Assembly: GCF_000739575.1 (NCBI RefSeq)
Contig: NZ_BBJO01000011.1
Coordinates: forward strand, 1-54,619
DNA length: 54,619 nt
Source of the DNA: Halobellus rufus
GTDB lineage: Archaea; Halobacteriota; Halobacteria; Halobacteriales; Haloferacaceae
Direction: 5' to 3'
Shown piece by piece: positions 18,885 to 28,782 of this stretch. The first letter of the stretch is position 1. Every line of letters starts with the position of its first letter. The translations under genes were made by a program, and so were the position numbers. The notes beneath the pieces were generated by a model that ran no database searches, was not told the DNA's origin, and was given only the letters and a program-made list of their open reading frames with translations.

Positions 18885-19544
18885 TCAGAGGTCGGCGAGA
18901 ATCTCGGGCAGTCGGCTCACCAGTTCGTCGCGGCGCAGGTGGACGGCCGCCCGCGGCGAGGGCTCCGGCCCGCCGTCGTAGAGGACTTGAATCGGGACGA
19001 GCCCAGCGTCGGCCGCGCCCGCGACGTCGGCGTGAACGTCGTCGCCGACGTAGGCCGTCTCCGCGGCGTCGGTGCCGAGCGCGTCGAGCAGCGCTGCGAA
19101 CGCCGCCGCGTCGGGCTTTCCGGCGTCGAGTTCCCCCGTCACGAGGGCCGCGTCGAACGCGTCGGTCCAGCCGAGGACGTCGAGTTTGTCGCGCTGGGCG
19201 ACTCGGGGGCCGTTGGTGAGGAGGCCGACGCGGTACCGACCGCGAAGCCGTTCGAGGAACGGTTCGACGCCGGGCAGCGGCACGAGCGCGTCGGCGATCT
19301 CGCGGCGGTAGGCGGTCGCGACGGCCCTCGGATCCGCGTCGGCGTCGCGGTCCGCGAGCAGGTCGGCGAAGATAGGTGTCCGCGTCTCGCCGGTGAGGTT
19401 GCGCGCGTGAGCGTCGAGGTAGGCCTCCCGGGACAGCGGCGGGGCGTCCGCTCGCTCGGCCGCGTCCGCGAGGATCCGCGCGCGGTCCCGCGACGGCACG
19501 GCGAGCGTCTCGTCGAGGTCGAACCCGACCGCAGTGATCGTCAC
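18885..19544 (-). CDS. HAD-superfamily hydrolase
   Basis: A 219-residue phosphatase-type protein. Motif I is GFDLDETLAV near residue 8 (nucleophile Asp of DxDxT), motif II LLTNG, motif III GKPD, and motif IV YVGDDVHADV. A helical cap sits between motifs I and II. This is the phosphoglycolate-phosphatase-like branch; the substrate is not readable. It starts at GTG (19544), giving VTITAVGFDLDET, the typical distance between N-terminus and motif I. It is divergent from nurA, with 59 bases between starts. Confidence 0.85.
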   Translation of the reverse strand: MTITAVGFDLDETLAVPSRDRARILADAAERADAPPLSREAYLDAHARNLTGETRTPIFADLLADRDADADPRAVATAYRREIADALVPLPGVEPFLERLRGRYRVGLLTNGPRVAQRDKLDVLGWTDAFDAALVTGELDAGKPDAAAFAALLDALGTDAAETAYVGDDVHADVAGAADAGLVPIQVLYDGGPEPSPRAAVHLRRDELVSRLPEILADL

Positions 19545-19603
19545 GGGCGGAGGGAGGGTCCCGGGACGTATGACTTTTCTCGTCGGGCCGCGACGGCCCG
19601 AAC

Positions 19604-20908
19604 GTGACACTGGATCCCGTCCACGTCGACAGCATCGCCGACCTGGCGGCCTACCTCGCGCGGCACGTGGACGACGCGGACCACGTCGACGTCGCGGCGC
19701 AGATCTGGGAGCACTTTCTCGACCCGCTGTACGACCCCGACGGACGCGCCGTCCTCGAACCCGTCGACGAGCGGCGGCTCCGCGCGGCCGACGCCGAGGA
19801 CGTCGCGCTCGCGACGCCCCCCTTCGAGACGGTCCACGGGCTCGACTCGGGGACGATCAACCCCACGACGTTCAAGAACGGCCTCGTGCTGGACGTCGCG
19901 CAGGCCGCGATGGCCGCGGTGCCGTCGGACCTCGACCTCCACCGACACCGGAGTATCGTCGCGGCGACGCACGTCACCGACGGCACCCTCCCGATCGACG
20001 AGCCGTGGCGGAAGGCCGACGAGGGCTACTGCCGCTGGCGCGTGCTGCAGGTGCCGCGGGTCAACCGCTACGCGGAGGGGATCGTCCACGCGCTCGCGCT
20101 GTATCTCGCCGAGAGCGCCCACGCGCTCGAACACGCCGAGGACGTGTCCGACCTGCTCGTCCTCGACGGGCCGCTGTACCCCGTCGAACTGCTCAACTGG
20201 CGCGAGCGCGACGCGGAGCTCCGAGAACTCGCCGAGGAGCTGAAGCCCCGCTCGATCGTCGAGAACTACATCCGGCTCGTCGAGTCGTTCGTCGAGCGCG
20301 ACGTTCCGATCTGCGGGTTCGTCAAGAACCCGGCCTCCAAGCGGATCGTCGGCACGCTCCGCGAGAGCGACGTCGAGTTCGACGTCCCGTGGACCGACGA
20401 CGCGGCGTTCTTCACGCGCCTGTTGGAGCGGCGGGACCCCGGCGACGCCGCGGAAGGCGCGAGCGGCTCCGACGGGGGCGGTGCGGTCCGCGGTCCCGAG
20501 GGCCGACAGACCGATCAGGTGACGTTCACGAACTGGTTCGTCTCCCGCGGCGGCGTCGACGCCACCGTCGCCGTCGACGGCGACGCCTACGGGATCGAGC
20601 GGAAGTTGGACCCCGAGTGCTACGAGAAGTGCTTCTTCGCGGTCTACGAGCCGCGGACGGACGTCCTCTACCGGGTCGAAGCGCCGTACGCATTCGCCCG
20701 CGATCCCGAGATCCGCGAGGCGCTCACCCGGCAGTTCGTCGGCGAGGTCGCCGCGAACCGCGGCCCGCCGGAGGCCGTCGCGAAAGCGGACGAGCTCGCG
20801 CGCATCAGCGCCAGGGAGAAGTCCTCGCTGCGCCGGAAGTTCGCCGAGACGCTCGAAACCGACGAGGTGAAGCGCTACGACGAGGTCCGGTGGGGCGAGG
20901 TCGACTGA
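19604..20908 (+). CDS. nurA: DNA double-strand break repair nuclease NurA
   Basis: A 434-residue protein of the NurA family, the 5'-3' exonuclease that works with the HerA translocase in DNA end resection. HGLDSGTINPTTF near residues 78-90 corresponds to the conserved N-terminal catalytic Asp motif (Asp81), and FVKNPASKRI plus the C-terminal YALRFP-like region (EAPYAFARDPEIREAL) fit the family. The start is GTG. herA lies downstream at 21404 on the same strand, separated by a small antisense gene, so the pair is close but not one simple operon. An internal Gly/Ser/Asp-rich insertion sits at about residues 283-305. Confidence 0.82.
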   Translation: MTLDPVHVDSIADLAAYLARHVDDADHVDVAAQIWEHFLDPLYDPDGRAVLEPVDERRLRAADAEDVALATPPFETVHGLDSGTINPTTFKNGLVLDVAQAAMAAVPSDLDLHRHRSIVAATHVTDGTLPIDEPWRKADEGYCRWRVLQVPRVNRYAEGIVHALALYLAESAHALEHAEDVSDLLVLDGPLYPVELLNWRERDAELRELAEELKPRSIVENYIRLVESFVERDVPICGFVKNPASKRIVGTLRESDVEFDVPWTDDAAFFTRLLERRDPGDAAEGASGSDGGGAVRGPEGRQTDQVTFTNWFVSRGGVDATVAVDGDAYGIERKLDPECYEKCFFAVYEPRTDVLYRVEAPYAFARDPEIREALTRQFVGEVAANRGPPEAVAKADELARISAREKSSLRRKFAETLETDEVKRYDEVRWGEVD

Positions 20909-20924
20909 TATCGTAGCGACGTAG

Positions 20925-21272
20925 TCAGGAGTGTTCTGCGCCCGGTTCCTCTTTGAGCACTTCGACCCGGACCTCCGACTCGGGGACGCCGACGCGGGCG
21001 AACTGGGTCCGAACGTGTTCTTTCGCCGCCTCCAGCGCTCGCTCGCGGGTTTCGAACCCGCGCGGCATCGGCGACTCGAAGGCGACCCGGATCGTCTCCC
21101 CGTCGATCGTCGTCTCCGAGCCGCCGCTCTCGACCTCGTAGAACTCGTCGCAGACCCACACGTAGGGGGCGTCTTCGTCGGGCGCACCCTTGTACGAGGG
21201 CGCACGCTCGCCGCGCTCGAAGATCGTCCCGGTCAGCGTGGTTCCCCCCGCGTGGCCGCGCACTAAGAGCAT
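20925..21272 (-). CDS. Conserved haloarchaeal protein (DUF7113-like)
   Basis: A 115-residue protein starting MLLVRGHAGGTTLTGTIFERG, with SYKGAPDEDAPYVWVCDEFYEV in the middle and a helical, charged C-terminus. I recall the family as haloarchaeal DUF7113, with moderate confidence. Function unknown. It is transcribed against nurA and herA and lies exactly between them. Confidence 0.7.
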   Translation of the reverse strand: MLLVRGHAGGTTLTGTIFERGERAPSYKGAPDEDAPYVWVCDEFYEVESGGSETTIDGETIRVAFESPMPRGFETRERALEAAKEHVRTQFARVGVPESEVRVEVLKEEPGAEHS

Positions 21273-21403
21273 ACCTGATCTTCGTGCCAGAGCGGGAAAA
21301 GGGCGTGGCAGACGATCGGCTGACGGCGCTTCGCGACGCGAACCACCGATTCAGCCCGCCGGGCGGAGCGTTTTAGTCGTCGCCGCCGCAGTGACGAGAC
21401 GAG

Positions 21404-23236
21404 ATGGATCTCGGGGATTTCGAGCCCGGCGGCGGGGACAGACCGTCCGGCGGGAGCGACGACGAACAGACAGAGACGGAGCCCTCCGGCGAGAGCGGCG
21501 AGGACGTCGCCTTCGAGTCGTACGACGTCGACCCGGCGGGCGAGGACCGCGGCCTCGGTGCGATCGCGGTCTCGCAGGGCCTCCGCGTCGCCGAGGACGG
21601 CGACGACACGACGCTGCGGGCGTACGTGACGAGCGACAACCGCGACGCGGTCCGCCTCGGGAAGTACCTGCTCGTCCCGTACCCGGACGACGAACTGCTC
21701 TTCGCGCGGATCACCGCGCTGGAGTACGCCCAGGAGTTCCAGACCGACGACGCCACCGAGATCCACGCACGCCGGGCGATGCGTCGCGACGCGTTCGAGG
21801 AGCGCGACTACAAGTTCGTCGCGTCGCTCGCGCCGCTGGCCGTGCTGTTCGAAGACGGCGAAGGCGGTGACGACGCCGACGTCGACGACCTGAAACGCCG
21901 GATGGTCGACCGCGTTCCCAAACCGGGCGCGGTCGTCGCGGAGGCGACCGACCCCGAGCAGATCAAGACTGGGCTCGCGATCCCCTCGGAGGGCATCTTC
22001 CTCGGGCACCTCTCCGTCGGCGGCGAGAAGGTCCGCACCGCCGCGCGGCCGCCGACGATCGATTACCGACTCCGGGACGACTACGACGACGGCGACCCGC
22101 TGGTGTTCCGCCACACGCTCGTCGCCGGCGGGACCGGGTCGGGCAAGACGCACGCGACGAAGAACGTCCTGCGGCAGTTGCTGGCGGCGGACCGCACCTA
22201 CGAGATGGACGACGGGCGGTCGGCCAGACTGGCGGTCGTCCAGTTCGACCCGCAGGACGAGTACGCCCAGATGCACGACGACAACCCCGCGATGGACGAC
22301 GCGACCGCGCGCCGGTACGAGCGCGAGGGGATCGTCCACGGCGGCCACGACGACACCGTCGCACTGATACCGAAGGAGGACGGCGTCCCCTACGGCGGCG
22401 ACAACCACCGCGCCGAGCAACTGGAGTTCACGATTCCCTTCTCGATGGCGCGGGACCGCCCGTGGCTCGTCGCGGGCAGCAGCCTCAACGAGAACCAGTA
22501 CCCCGCACTCGTCCAACTGCTGAACCGGTTCTTCCGCGAGTACGGCGACGGCGGCACGTACGCGGAGTTCCTGACGTTCCTCGACGACCCCGCGATGAAG
22601 GAGGAACTCGACGAGTCCGGGCGGGTCCACGAGGCCACCTTCGACGCGGTGAAGCGCCGCGTCCGAGGCGTCCCCGACGGCGTCTTCGACCAGTCGGCGC
22701 GACCGATCACGGACCTCGACCACCAGCTCGTTCGGCCGGGCGGGCTGACCGTGATCCCGACGTATCACCTCTCGACCAGCCGCGCGAAGGAGATGTTCGT
22801 CCTCGCGGTGTCGAGCCTGCTGATCGACGACAAGCTCTCGAACGCGCCCGATTCGGACCGGATCAAGGAGACGCCGCTCCTCTTGGGAATGGACGAGGCG
22901 CACAACTTCCTCGCGGACGCCGACAACGTGCAGGCGCGGAAGGTCATCTCGAAGTTCACCGAGGCGGCAAAACAGGGGCGAAAGGAGCGATTGGGGCTGT
23001 TCTTAGTCACGCAAGACCCCCAAGACGTCGCCGAATCGGTGTTCAAGCAGATCAACACCCGGTTGGTGCTCAACCTCGGAGACGAGGACGCCATCAAGAG
23101 CGTCAACATCCCGCCGGAACTGGAGGACAAGGTGCCGTACATGGAGAAGGGGCAACTCGTCGTCTACTCGCCCGATAACTCCGAGCCGGTCGAACTCGTC
23201 GGCCTGCCGGTCTGTCTGACTCGCCACGGGGAGTGA
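21404..23236 (+). CDS. herA: HerA-type DNA translocase/helicase
   Basis: A 610-residue ATPase of the HerA/FtsK clan, which pumps DNA to the NurA nuclease during end resection. An acidic disordered N-terminus (1-35) precedes the HAS-barrel domain. Walker A GGTGSGKT lies at 242-249, and Walker B is LLLGMDEAHNFL near residue 500. SKFTEAAKQGRKERLGLFLVTQ is the sensor region and contains the conserved arginine. A TTTTAG element about 30 bases before the ATG suggests its own leaderless promoter. Haloarchaea have several HerA-like ATPases; proximity to nurA supports this being the NurA partner. Confidence 0.85.
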   Translation: MDLGDFEPGGGDRPSGGSDDEQTETEPSGESGEDVAFESYDVDPAGEDRGLGAIAVSQGLRVAEDGDDTTLRAYVTSDNRDAVRLGKYLLVPYPDDELLFARITALEYAQEFQTDDATEIHARRAMRRDAFEERDYKFVASLAPLAVLFEDGEGGDDADVDDLKRRMVDRVPKPGAVVAEATDPEQIKTGLAIPSEGIFLGHLSVGGEKVRTAARPPTIDYRLRDDYDDGDPLVFRHTLVAGGTGSGKTHATKNVLRQLLAADRTYEMDDGRSARLAVVQFDPQDEYAQMHDDNPAMDDATARRYEREGIVHGGHDDTVALIPKEDGVPYGGDNHRAEQLEFTIPFSMARDRPWLVAGSSLNENQYPALVQLLNRFFREYGDGGTYAEFLTFLDDPAMKEELDESGRVHEATFDAVKRRVRGVPDGVFDQSARPITDLDHQLVRPGGLTVIPTYHLSTSRAKEMFVLAVSSLLIDDKLSNAPDSDRIKETPLLLGMDEAHNFLADADNVQARKVISKFTEAAKQGRKERLGLFLVTQDPQDVAESVFKQINTRLVLNLGDEDAIKSVNIPPELEDKVPYMEKGQLVVYSPDNSEPVELVGLPVCLTRHGE

Positions 23237-23316
23237 CCGCCCGCGACTCCGGATCCGGCGCACCGACTGTGCGGTTCTGACCCTGTTTTTTGTACCCGCA
23301 CCCTGTACTCGAATCT

Positions 23317-23739
23317 ATGCCGAGTCACGTGCTCGTTCCCGTCGACGGCTCCCCGCAGTCGGTGCAGGCGCTCCGGTTCGTCGCCAGCGAATGGGACGAC
23401 GTGGGCGTGACGCTCCTGCACGTGATCAATCCCGTCAAGCGCGGCTACCGGGCGAGCGTCCTCCCGAGCGGGTCCGAGGACTGGTACCAAGAGGCGAAGG
23501 ACGAGGCCGAGGAGATCCTCGAGGAGGCGCGCACGGAACTCGGCCGCGAAGACCGGGTGACCACGCGGACCGAAGTCGGTCGCCCGGCGACGACGATCGT
23601 CGAGGTCGCCCAAGAGGAAGAGATCGATCACGTCGTCGTCGGCAGTCACGGCCGCCGCGGCGTCTCGCGGCTCATCTTGGGGAGCGTCGCCGAACACGTC
23701 GCGCGGCGCTCGCCGGTCCCGGTGACGATCGTCAGGTGA
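23317..23739 (+). CDS. Universal stress protein (UspA family)
   Basis: A 140-residue Usp domain. It starts SHVLVPVDGSPQS and ends with the ATP-binding motif GSHGRRGVSRLILGSVAEHV (G-x2-G-x9-G-S), so it is the nucleotide-binding class. Such proteins form dimers and respond to stress, with no defined reaction. A GTTTTTTGTA stretch about 30 bases upstream is the probable promoter. Confidence 0.92.
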   Translation: MPSHVLVPVDGSPQSVQALRFVASEWDDVGVTLLHVINPVKRGYRASVLPSGSEDWYQEAKDEAEEILEEARTELGREDRVTTRTEVGRPATTIVEVAQEEEIDHVVVGSHGRRGVSRLILGSVAEHVARRSPVPVTIVR

Positions 23740-23766
23740 AAAGTCGCGTCGGCCGTCCGTCGGTGC

Positions 23767-24423
23767 TCAGTACCCGAACTGGTCGCGGACGAGCACGACC
23801 GTCGTTCGGCCCTCCTCGGTCTCTCGCCGGAAGATGAGCTGTTTCGCGATCGCGGACTCGACGCCGTAGGCCTCCTGAGCGCGCTCGTTCTCCAGCGGGT
23901 AGGCGACCGATTCGAGGCGATCGAGCGCGTCCTCGAGCGTCGGCACGATCTTGTTCGCGCCGCTGACGATGACGACGTTGCTCGCGGCGAAGGGGTACGC
24001 GCCGATCCGGCTTCCCGAGAGGTCCGCGGCGACGAGTTCGCCGGTCTGGGAGATGGCGTTGATGCCGCCGAGGAAGTAATCGGCCGTCTGCGAGTCCCGG
24101 CGAGCGGCCTGCCGTTCCGCGTCGTCGTCGATGCTCCAGATCTCGTCCGGGAGGCTCTCCCAGTCGTGATCGCCCTCCGAGAGGTACTCCGTAAAGCCGA
24201 TCTCCTCGAGCGTCGTCGAGTGGCCGTTCATCACGGACGCGCCGGCGGGGATGTGCGACTGGATCGTTTCGAGCGCCTCCTCGGCGGAGTCGACGACGAC
24301 GACGTCGAACCCGTTCGCTTCGAGGTTCTCGACGGTCGTTTCGATCGCGTCGTCGTCCGCGACTCGATCGAGCGTCGCGTCGATTTCGGTGTCGTCTACG
24401 TAGTCGGATTTCTGTTGTGACAT
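23767..24423 (-). CDS. LUD domain (lactate utilisation LutC/LldG-like) protein
   Basis: A 218-residue protein of the LUD/DUF162 family. In bacteria this family is one part of the LutABC L-lactate oxidation complex. Recognisable segments are the N-terminal ETTVENLEANGFDVVVVDSAEEAL, VMNGHSTTLEEIGFTEYL, and AASNVVIVSGANKIVPTLEDAL. No lutA/lutB-type Fe-S subunits are beside it, so a role in lactate metabolism is not supported by context. I use ATG 24423 (MSQQKSDYVDDTEID); another in-frame ATG at 24450 adds nine residues. Confidence 0.8.
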   Translation of the reverse strand: MSQQKSDYVDDTEIDATLDRVADDDAIETTVENLEANGFDVVVVDSAEEALETIQSHIPAGASVMNGHSTTLEEIGFTEYLSEGDHDWESLPDEIWSIDDDAERQAARRDSQTADYFLGGINAISQTGELVAADLSGSRIGAYPFAASNVVIVSGANKIVPTLEDALDRLESVAYPLENERAQEAYGVESAIAKQLIFRRETEEGRTTVVLVRDQFGY

Positions 24424-24657
24424 TGTGGAATGAGTCGTCGGTTTCGACATCGTTCACTACCCGCTGGCGACACTTAACCGCTCGCGGACACCCGTATCAG
24501 GTGGTGACGCGGGTGTTACCGGCGTGTTCGCGAAACGACGTGTTACTCGATCGGCGCGTCTCGGCGGCGGAGACAGTCCCGTCAGGACGGCGCAGAAGCC
24601 ACTCGTCGTTCTTCGGTCAACTGGCCCGTTATCCCCTCAGTTACTGGAACCGACGAG

Positions 24658-24813
24658 TCACTCCAGCGATTTTCCCCAGTTCTGGAACTCGCCGCCGCAC
24701 TCGCACGTGGCCGGGTGCGTGAACGACGTCACGAGTTTGCCGCACTGGAGGCATTCGTACGTCGACTTCGAGTCCGGACTGTTCGCTGCCTCGATGTCTT
24801 GACCGTGGGGCAT
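24658..24813 (-). CDS. Small zinc-ribbon (rubrerythrin-like domain) protein
   Basis: A 51-residue ORF. The product begins MPHGQDIEAANSPDS and carries a metal-binding knuckle at C21-x2-C24 (YECLQCGK) and C37-x-C39 (CECGG), ending NWGKSLE. This matches small haloarchaeal rubrerythrin-like zinc-ribbon proteins, usually 45-60 residues. The second pair is CxC rather than CxxC, i.e. one residue shorter than usual. A TATA-like element sits about 30 bases upstream. Its role is unknown; rubredoxin-type redox or RNA/DNA binding is possible. Confidence 0.8.
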   Translation of the reverse strand: MPHGQDIEAANSPDSKSTYECLQCGKLVTSFTHPATCECGGEFQNWGKSLE

Positions 24814-24841
24814 GCGTCCCTACGAACGGGACCCGGCCACA

Positions 24842-24850
24842 AATATTAAT
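24842..24850 (-). promoter_or_regulatory. TATA-like box for zinc-ribbon gene
   Basis: On the minus strand the sequence reads ATTAATATT, about 32 bases upstream of the ATG at 24813. It lies in an unusually AT-rich island (about 24838-24906) within otherwise GC-rich DNA. Confidence 0.45.
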
Positions 24851-24943
24851 CTTAAAAGGTCATATAAGGACAATCTAAGACACTAAAGAATATCTAGATA
24901 TTAAAACGCACGAGCGAAGAGGGGCCGACCGCCGGTAGCGACG

Positions 24944-27169
24944 TTACTGGAAGCCGATCCGGCCGTCGCGGCGCTCGCCGATACCCTCGCGGCCGCCGCC
25001 CTTGAACTGGTCCTGCATCTGCTCGTAGTAGTCCATCAGGTCGTCGGTGATCGTCGGCCGGACGGACTCCATCGCCTTGCGGAAGTGCCGCATCTCGATC
25101 TCCTCGGCCTCGTCGTCCTCCCGCAGCGCCTCGATGGCGGCCTCGCGAGCGATCGTCTGGAGGTCCGAGCCGACGTAGCCGTCGGTGATCTCTGCGATCT
25201 CGCGCAGGCTCACGTCGGGCGCGAGCGGCGAGTTGCGGGTGTGGATCTTGAGGATCTGCTCGCGGCCCTCCTCGTCGGGCTGGCCGATGAGGACGAGCCG
25301 GTCGAACCGGCCCGAGCGGATGAGCGCGGGGTCGATCATATCCGGCCGGTTGGTCGCGGCGATGACCATCACGTTGCCGTTCTCCTCAAGTCCGTCCAGT
25401 TCGGTCAGCAGCTGGTTGACGACGCGCTCGGAGACGTTGTTGCCGGTCTCGTTGCCGCGGGCGGGCGCGAGGCTGTCGAGCTCGTCGAAGAAGATGATCG
25501 TCGGGCTGACTTGGCGGGCCTTCCGGAACGTCTGGCGGATGGCCTTCTCGCTCTCGCCGACCCACTTCGAGAGCAGTTGCGGCCCCCGGACCGAGATGAA
25601 GTTCGCGTTCGTCTCGTTGGCGACGGCCTTCGCGATGAGCGTCTTCCCGGTCCCGGGCGGGCCGTAGAGGAGCACGCCCTTCGGCGGGTCGATGCCCATC
25701 CGGTCGAACCTGTCTTGGGAGGTGAGCGGCCACTCGACGCTCTCCTTAACGGTCTGCTTCGGGTCTTCGAGCCCGCCGACGTCGTCCCACGACACCTTCG
25801 GCAACTCGACGAGCACCTCGCGCATCGCCGAGGGCTCGACGTCCGCGAGCGCCCCCTGGAAGTCCTGCCGCTTGACGATCATCCGGTCGATGAGGCTCGG
25901 CGGGATGTCCTCCTCGTCGAGGTCGATCTCCGGGAGGTACCTTCGAAGGGCCTTCATCGCGGCCTCCTTCGTCAGCGACTCGATGTCCGCGCCGACGAAG
26001 CCGTGCGTCTCGTCGGCGAGGTGGTCCAGGGAGACGTCGTCGGACAGCGGCATCCCGCGGGTGTGGATCTGCAGGATCTCCTTGCGGCCCGTCTCGTCGG
26101 GCACGCCGATCTCGATCTCGCGGTCGAAGCGGCCCGGGCGGCGCAGCGCGGGGTCGACGCTGTCGACGCGGTTCGTCGCCGCGATGACGATGACCTGCCC
26201 GCGGGTTTCGAGCCCGTCCATCATCGTCAGCAACTGGGCGACGACGCGGCGTTCGACCTCGCCGGTCACGTCCTCGCGCTTCGGGGCGATCGAGTCGAGT
26301 TCGTCGATGAAGATGATCGACGGCGACTCCTCGGTCGCGTCCTCGAAGATCTCGCGCAACTGCTGTTCGGACTCACCGTAGTACTTCGAGATGATCTCGG
26401 GGCCCGCGATGGAGAAGAAGCTCGCGGAGGTCTCGTTGGCGACGGCCTTCGCCAAGAGGGTCTTTCCCGTCCCGGGCGGGCCGTGAAGCAGGACGCCCTG
26501 CGGCGGCTCGATCCCCAGCTTCTTGAAGATCTGCGGGTGCTTCATCGGGAGTTCGACCATCTCGCGGACGCGCTGGATCTCGCCCTGGAGGCCGCCGATG
26601 TCCTCGTAGGTGATCCCGCCGCCGGTTTTCTCGAAGCCCGAGATGGGCTCCTCGCGGAGTTCGACCTCGGTGTCCTCTGTCACGAGGCAGACGCCCTCCG
26701 GTTCCGTTTCGACGGCGATCAGCGGGATGGCCTGTCCCGGCGACCGCATGAACGGGTGGTTCGTCGACGACATCACCGGGACGATGTCGCGCTCGACGAC
26801 CGGCCGCTTGAGGATCTGCCGCTTGACCATCCCGGCGGCGTCGGAGCCGAACTGCACGCTCGCCTCCTCCGGCGGCGCGAGCACGAGTTTCTCGGCTTTC
26901 GTCTCCTCGGCCTTCCGGATCGTCACGCGTTCACCGATGCTGACGTCGGCGTTCTGGCGCGTGAAGCCGTCGATGCGGACCGTGTCCGTGTTCCAGTCCT
27001 GCCGGTCCGCGCGCCACACCTTCGCCGCGGTGGTTTCTGCGCCCTCGATTTCGATGATGTCACCCGGCGAGAGCTTCAGATGGAGCAGCGTGTCCGGGTC
27101 GAGACGGGCGATGCCGCGCCCCGAGTCGTTCGGGTACGCCTTCGCCACTTCGAGTTGAACTTCATTCAT
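24944..27169 (-). CDS. cdc48: Cdc48-type AAA ATPase (VAT/p97 homologue)
   Basis: A 741-residue unfoldase/segregase that hexamerises and can feed substrates to the proteasome. An N-terminal double-psi barrel (about 1-180) precedes AAA domain D1 with Walker A GPPGTGKT at 230-237 and Walker [11 protein letters not shown]2 has GPPGTGKT at 503-510, IIFFDELDS, and the [12 protein letters not shown] and RSGRFDR sensor/arginine-finger segments. The C-terminus ends with a short [18 protein letters not shown] tail. No intein is present. It is divergent from larC with about 190 bases between starts. Confidence 0.96.
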   Translation of the reverse strand: MNEVQLEVAKAYPNDSGRGIARLDPDTLLHLKLSPGDIIEIEGAETTAAKVWRADRQDWNTDTVRIDGFTRQNADVSIGERVTIRKAEETKAEKLVLAPPEEASVQFGSDAAGMVKRQILKRPVVERDIVPVMSSTNHPFMRSPGQAIPLIAVETEPEGVCLVTEDTEVELREEPISGFEKTGGGITYEDIGGLQGEIQRVREMVELPMKHPQIFKKLGIEPPQGVLLHGPPGTGKTLLAKAVANETSASFFSIAGPEIISKYYGESEQQLREIFEDATEESPSIIFIDELDSIAPKREDVTGEVERRVVAQLLTMMDGLETRGQVIVIAATNRVDSVDPALRRPGRFDREIEIGVPDETGRKEILQIHTRGMPLSDDVSLDHLADETHGFVGADIESLTKEAAMKALRRYLPEIDLDEEDIPPSLIDRMIVKRQDFQGALADVEPSAMREVLVELPKVSWDDVGGLEDPKQTVKESVEWPLTSQDRFDRMGIDPPKGVLLYGPPGTGKTLIAKAVANETNANFISVRGPQLLSKWVGESEKAIRQTFRKARQVSPTIIFFDELDSLAPARGNETGNNVSERVVNQLLTELDGLEENGNVMVIAATNRPDMIDPALIRSGRFDRLVLIGQPDEEGREQILKIHTRNSPLAPDVSLREIAEITDGYVGSDLQTIAREAAIEALREDDEAEEIEMRHFRKAMESVRPTITDDLMDYYEQMQDQFKGGGREGIGERRDGRIGFQ

Positions 27170-27358
27170 GATTTGGTCGCGGGGATATGTCCCGCAGATG
27201 GGTCACGACCGGGGTTAAGTCCTTCCCTGGGTCGTCTCCGACTGGGCGCGATTCCCAACCGTGACACTCTATCACAATGTACTCTCGGGGGATACAAATC
27301 CTTACCGACCGCGACATCGATGCGTGGATCTTTGCCCCCGCGCGGCGAGTGATCGCGT

Positions 27359-28759
27359 ATGCGCACACTCGCCTTCGACGGCCGGATGGGTGCCAGCGGG
27401 GACATGCTCCTCGCGGCGCTGCTCGCGGCCGGTGCCGACCCCGACGCCCTCGCGCCCGTCGAAGACGCCCTCGACGTCCGCTACGACGTCGGCCGCGTCG
27501 ACAAGAACGGGATTTCGGCGACCCGCGTCCGCGTGCTGCTCGATGGTCCGACCGACGACGCCCACAGTGCCGGGGACGTTGACAGCGACGCCGACGGCGA
27601 CACCACCGCCGACGAGTCGGGAGACGCCGATCGGGACGCCGACGATCGCGGCCACAGGTACTTCCTCGGACACGGGCACTCGCACGACCGCGGCCACAGC
27701 CATTCTCACGGCCAGGGCCACTCTCACAGCCACAGCCATTCGGGCGGGACGCCCGCGGAGGGCCACGGCCCGCACCGAACCTACGCGGAGGTCGTCGAGA
27801 TCGTCGAGTCGCTGGACCTCCCACCCGGCGTCGAATCGGACGCCAAGGAGATCTTCCGACGCCTCGGGGAGGCCGAGTCGACGGTCCACGACACCGACCT
27901 CGAATCGACGCACTTCCACGAGGTGGGAGCGGACGACGCCATCGCCGACGTCGTCGGCGTCGCGCTGCTCGTCGACGACCTCGGCGTCGACAGAGTCGTC
28001 ACGACGCCGCTGTCGACCGGCGACGGCACGCAGGGGATGGCCCACGGCGAGTATCCTGTCCCCGCGCCCGCGGTCGTCGAGATCGCCGCGGGAGCCGACT
28101 GGTCGCTGCAGGGCGGCCCCGTCGACGCGGAGCTGCTCACGCCCACGGGCGCGGCGATCCTCGCACACTTCGCCGAGGGCGTCGACTCGCTGCCCGCGCT
28201 GACGGTCGACAGCGTCGGATACGGCGCGGGCGGCTGGGACTTCCCGGACCGACCGAACGTGCTGCGCGCCATCGTCGGCGACGGCGGCACTCGCCTCCAG
28301 CGCGACGAGATCACGGTGCTCGAGACGAACGTCGACGACGTCTCCCCCGAGGTGCTGGGGGGCCTCCAGTCGACGCTCGCCGAGGCCGGCGCGCGCGACG
28401 TGAGCGTCGTGCCGACGACGATGAAGAAGTCCCGCCCGGGCCACCTCGTCAAAGTCGTCGTCAAGCCCGAGGACGCCGAGCGGGTCGCCCACCGCCTCGC
28501 CGTCGAGACCGGGACGCTCGGGATCCGCGAGCACGGCGCGGGGCACCGCTGGACCGCGTCGCGGGAGTTCCGATCGGCCGGTCTGGAGATCGACGGCGAG
28601 CGCTACGAGGTCCCCGTCAAGGTCGCCAGCGACGCCGACGGAACCGTCTACGACTACAGCGCAGAGTACGACGTCGCCGTGAGGGTCGCCGAGGCGACCG
28701 GGCTACCCGCTCGCGACGTAATGCAACGGGCCGAGTCGGCCGTCCGCGACGGTGAGTGA
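27359..28759 (+). CDS. larC: LarC nickel-insertion protein (DUF111)
   Basis: Cyclometallase that inserts Ni into the pyridinium-3,5-bisthiocarboxylic acid mononucleotide cofactor of lactate racemase-type enzymes. The 466-residue protein starts with FDGRMGASGDMLLAALLAAG. A histidine-rich stretch lies at about residues 100-126 (HGHSHDRGHSHSHG and following), typical of Ni chaperones. Then comes ESTHFHEVGADDAIADVVG, and a C-terminal ETNVDDVSPEVLGGL region. An Asp/Ala/Gly-rich linker precedes the His segment. LarB, LarE and LarA are not in this window. Confidence 0.9.
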   Translation: MRTLAFDGRMGASGDMLLAALLAAGADPDALAPVEDALDVRYDVGRVDKNGISATRVRVLLDGPTDDAHSAGDVDSDADGDTTADESGDADRDADDRGHRYFLGHGHSHDRGHSHSHGQGHSHSHSHSGGTPAEGHGPHRTYAEVVEIVESLDLPPGVESDAKEIFRRLGEAESTVHDTDLESTHFHEVGADDAIADVVGVALLVDDLGVDRVVTTPLSTGDGTQGMAHGEYPVPAPAVVEIAAGADWSLQGGPVDAELLTPTGAAILAHFAEGVDSLPALTVDSVGYGAGGWDFPDRPNVLRAIVGDGGTRLQRDEITVLETNVDDVSPEVLGGLQSTLAEAGARDVSVVPTTMKKSRPGHLVKVVVKPEDAERVAHRLAVETGTLGIREHGAGHRWTASREFRSAGLEIDGERYEVPVKVASDADGTVYDYSAEYDVAVRVAEATGLPARDVMQRAESAVRDGE

Positions 28760-28782
28760 CCGAGACGGGCGGTTCTGAATCG

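Noticed and set aside
25085..27352. 755-codon ORF opposite cdc48
   Set aside because: Pure shadow of the AAA ATPase gene; no protein character.
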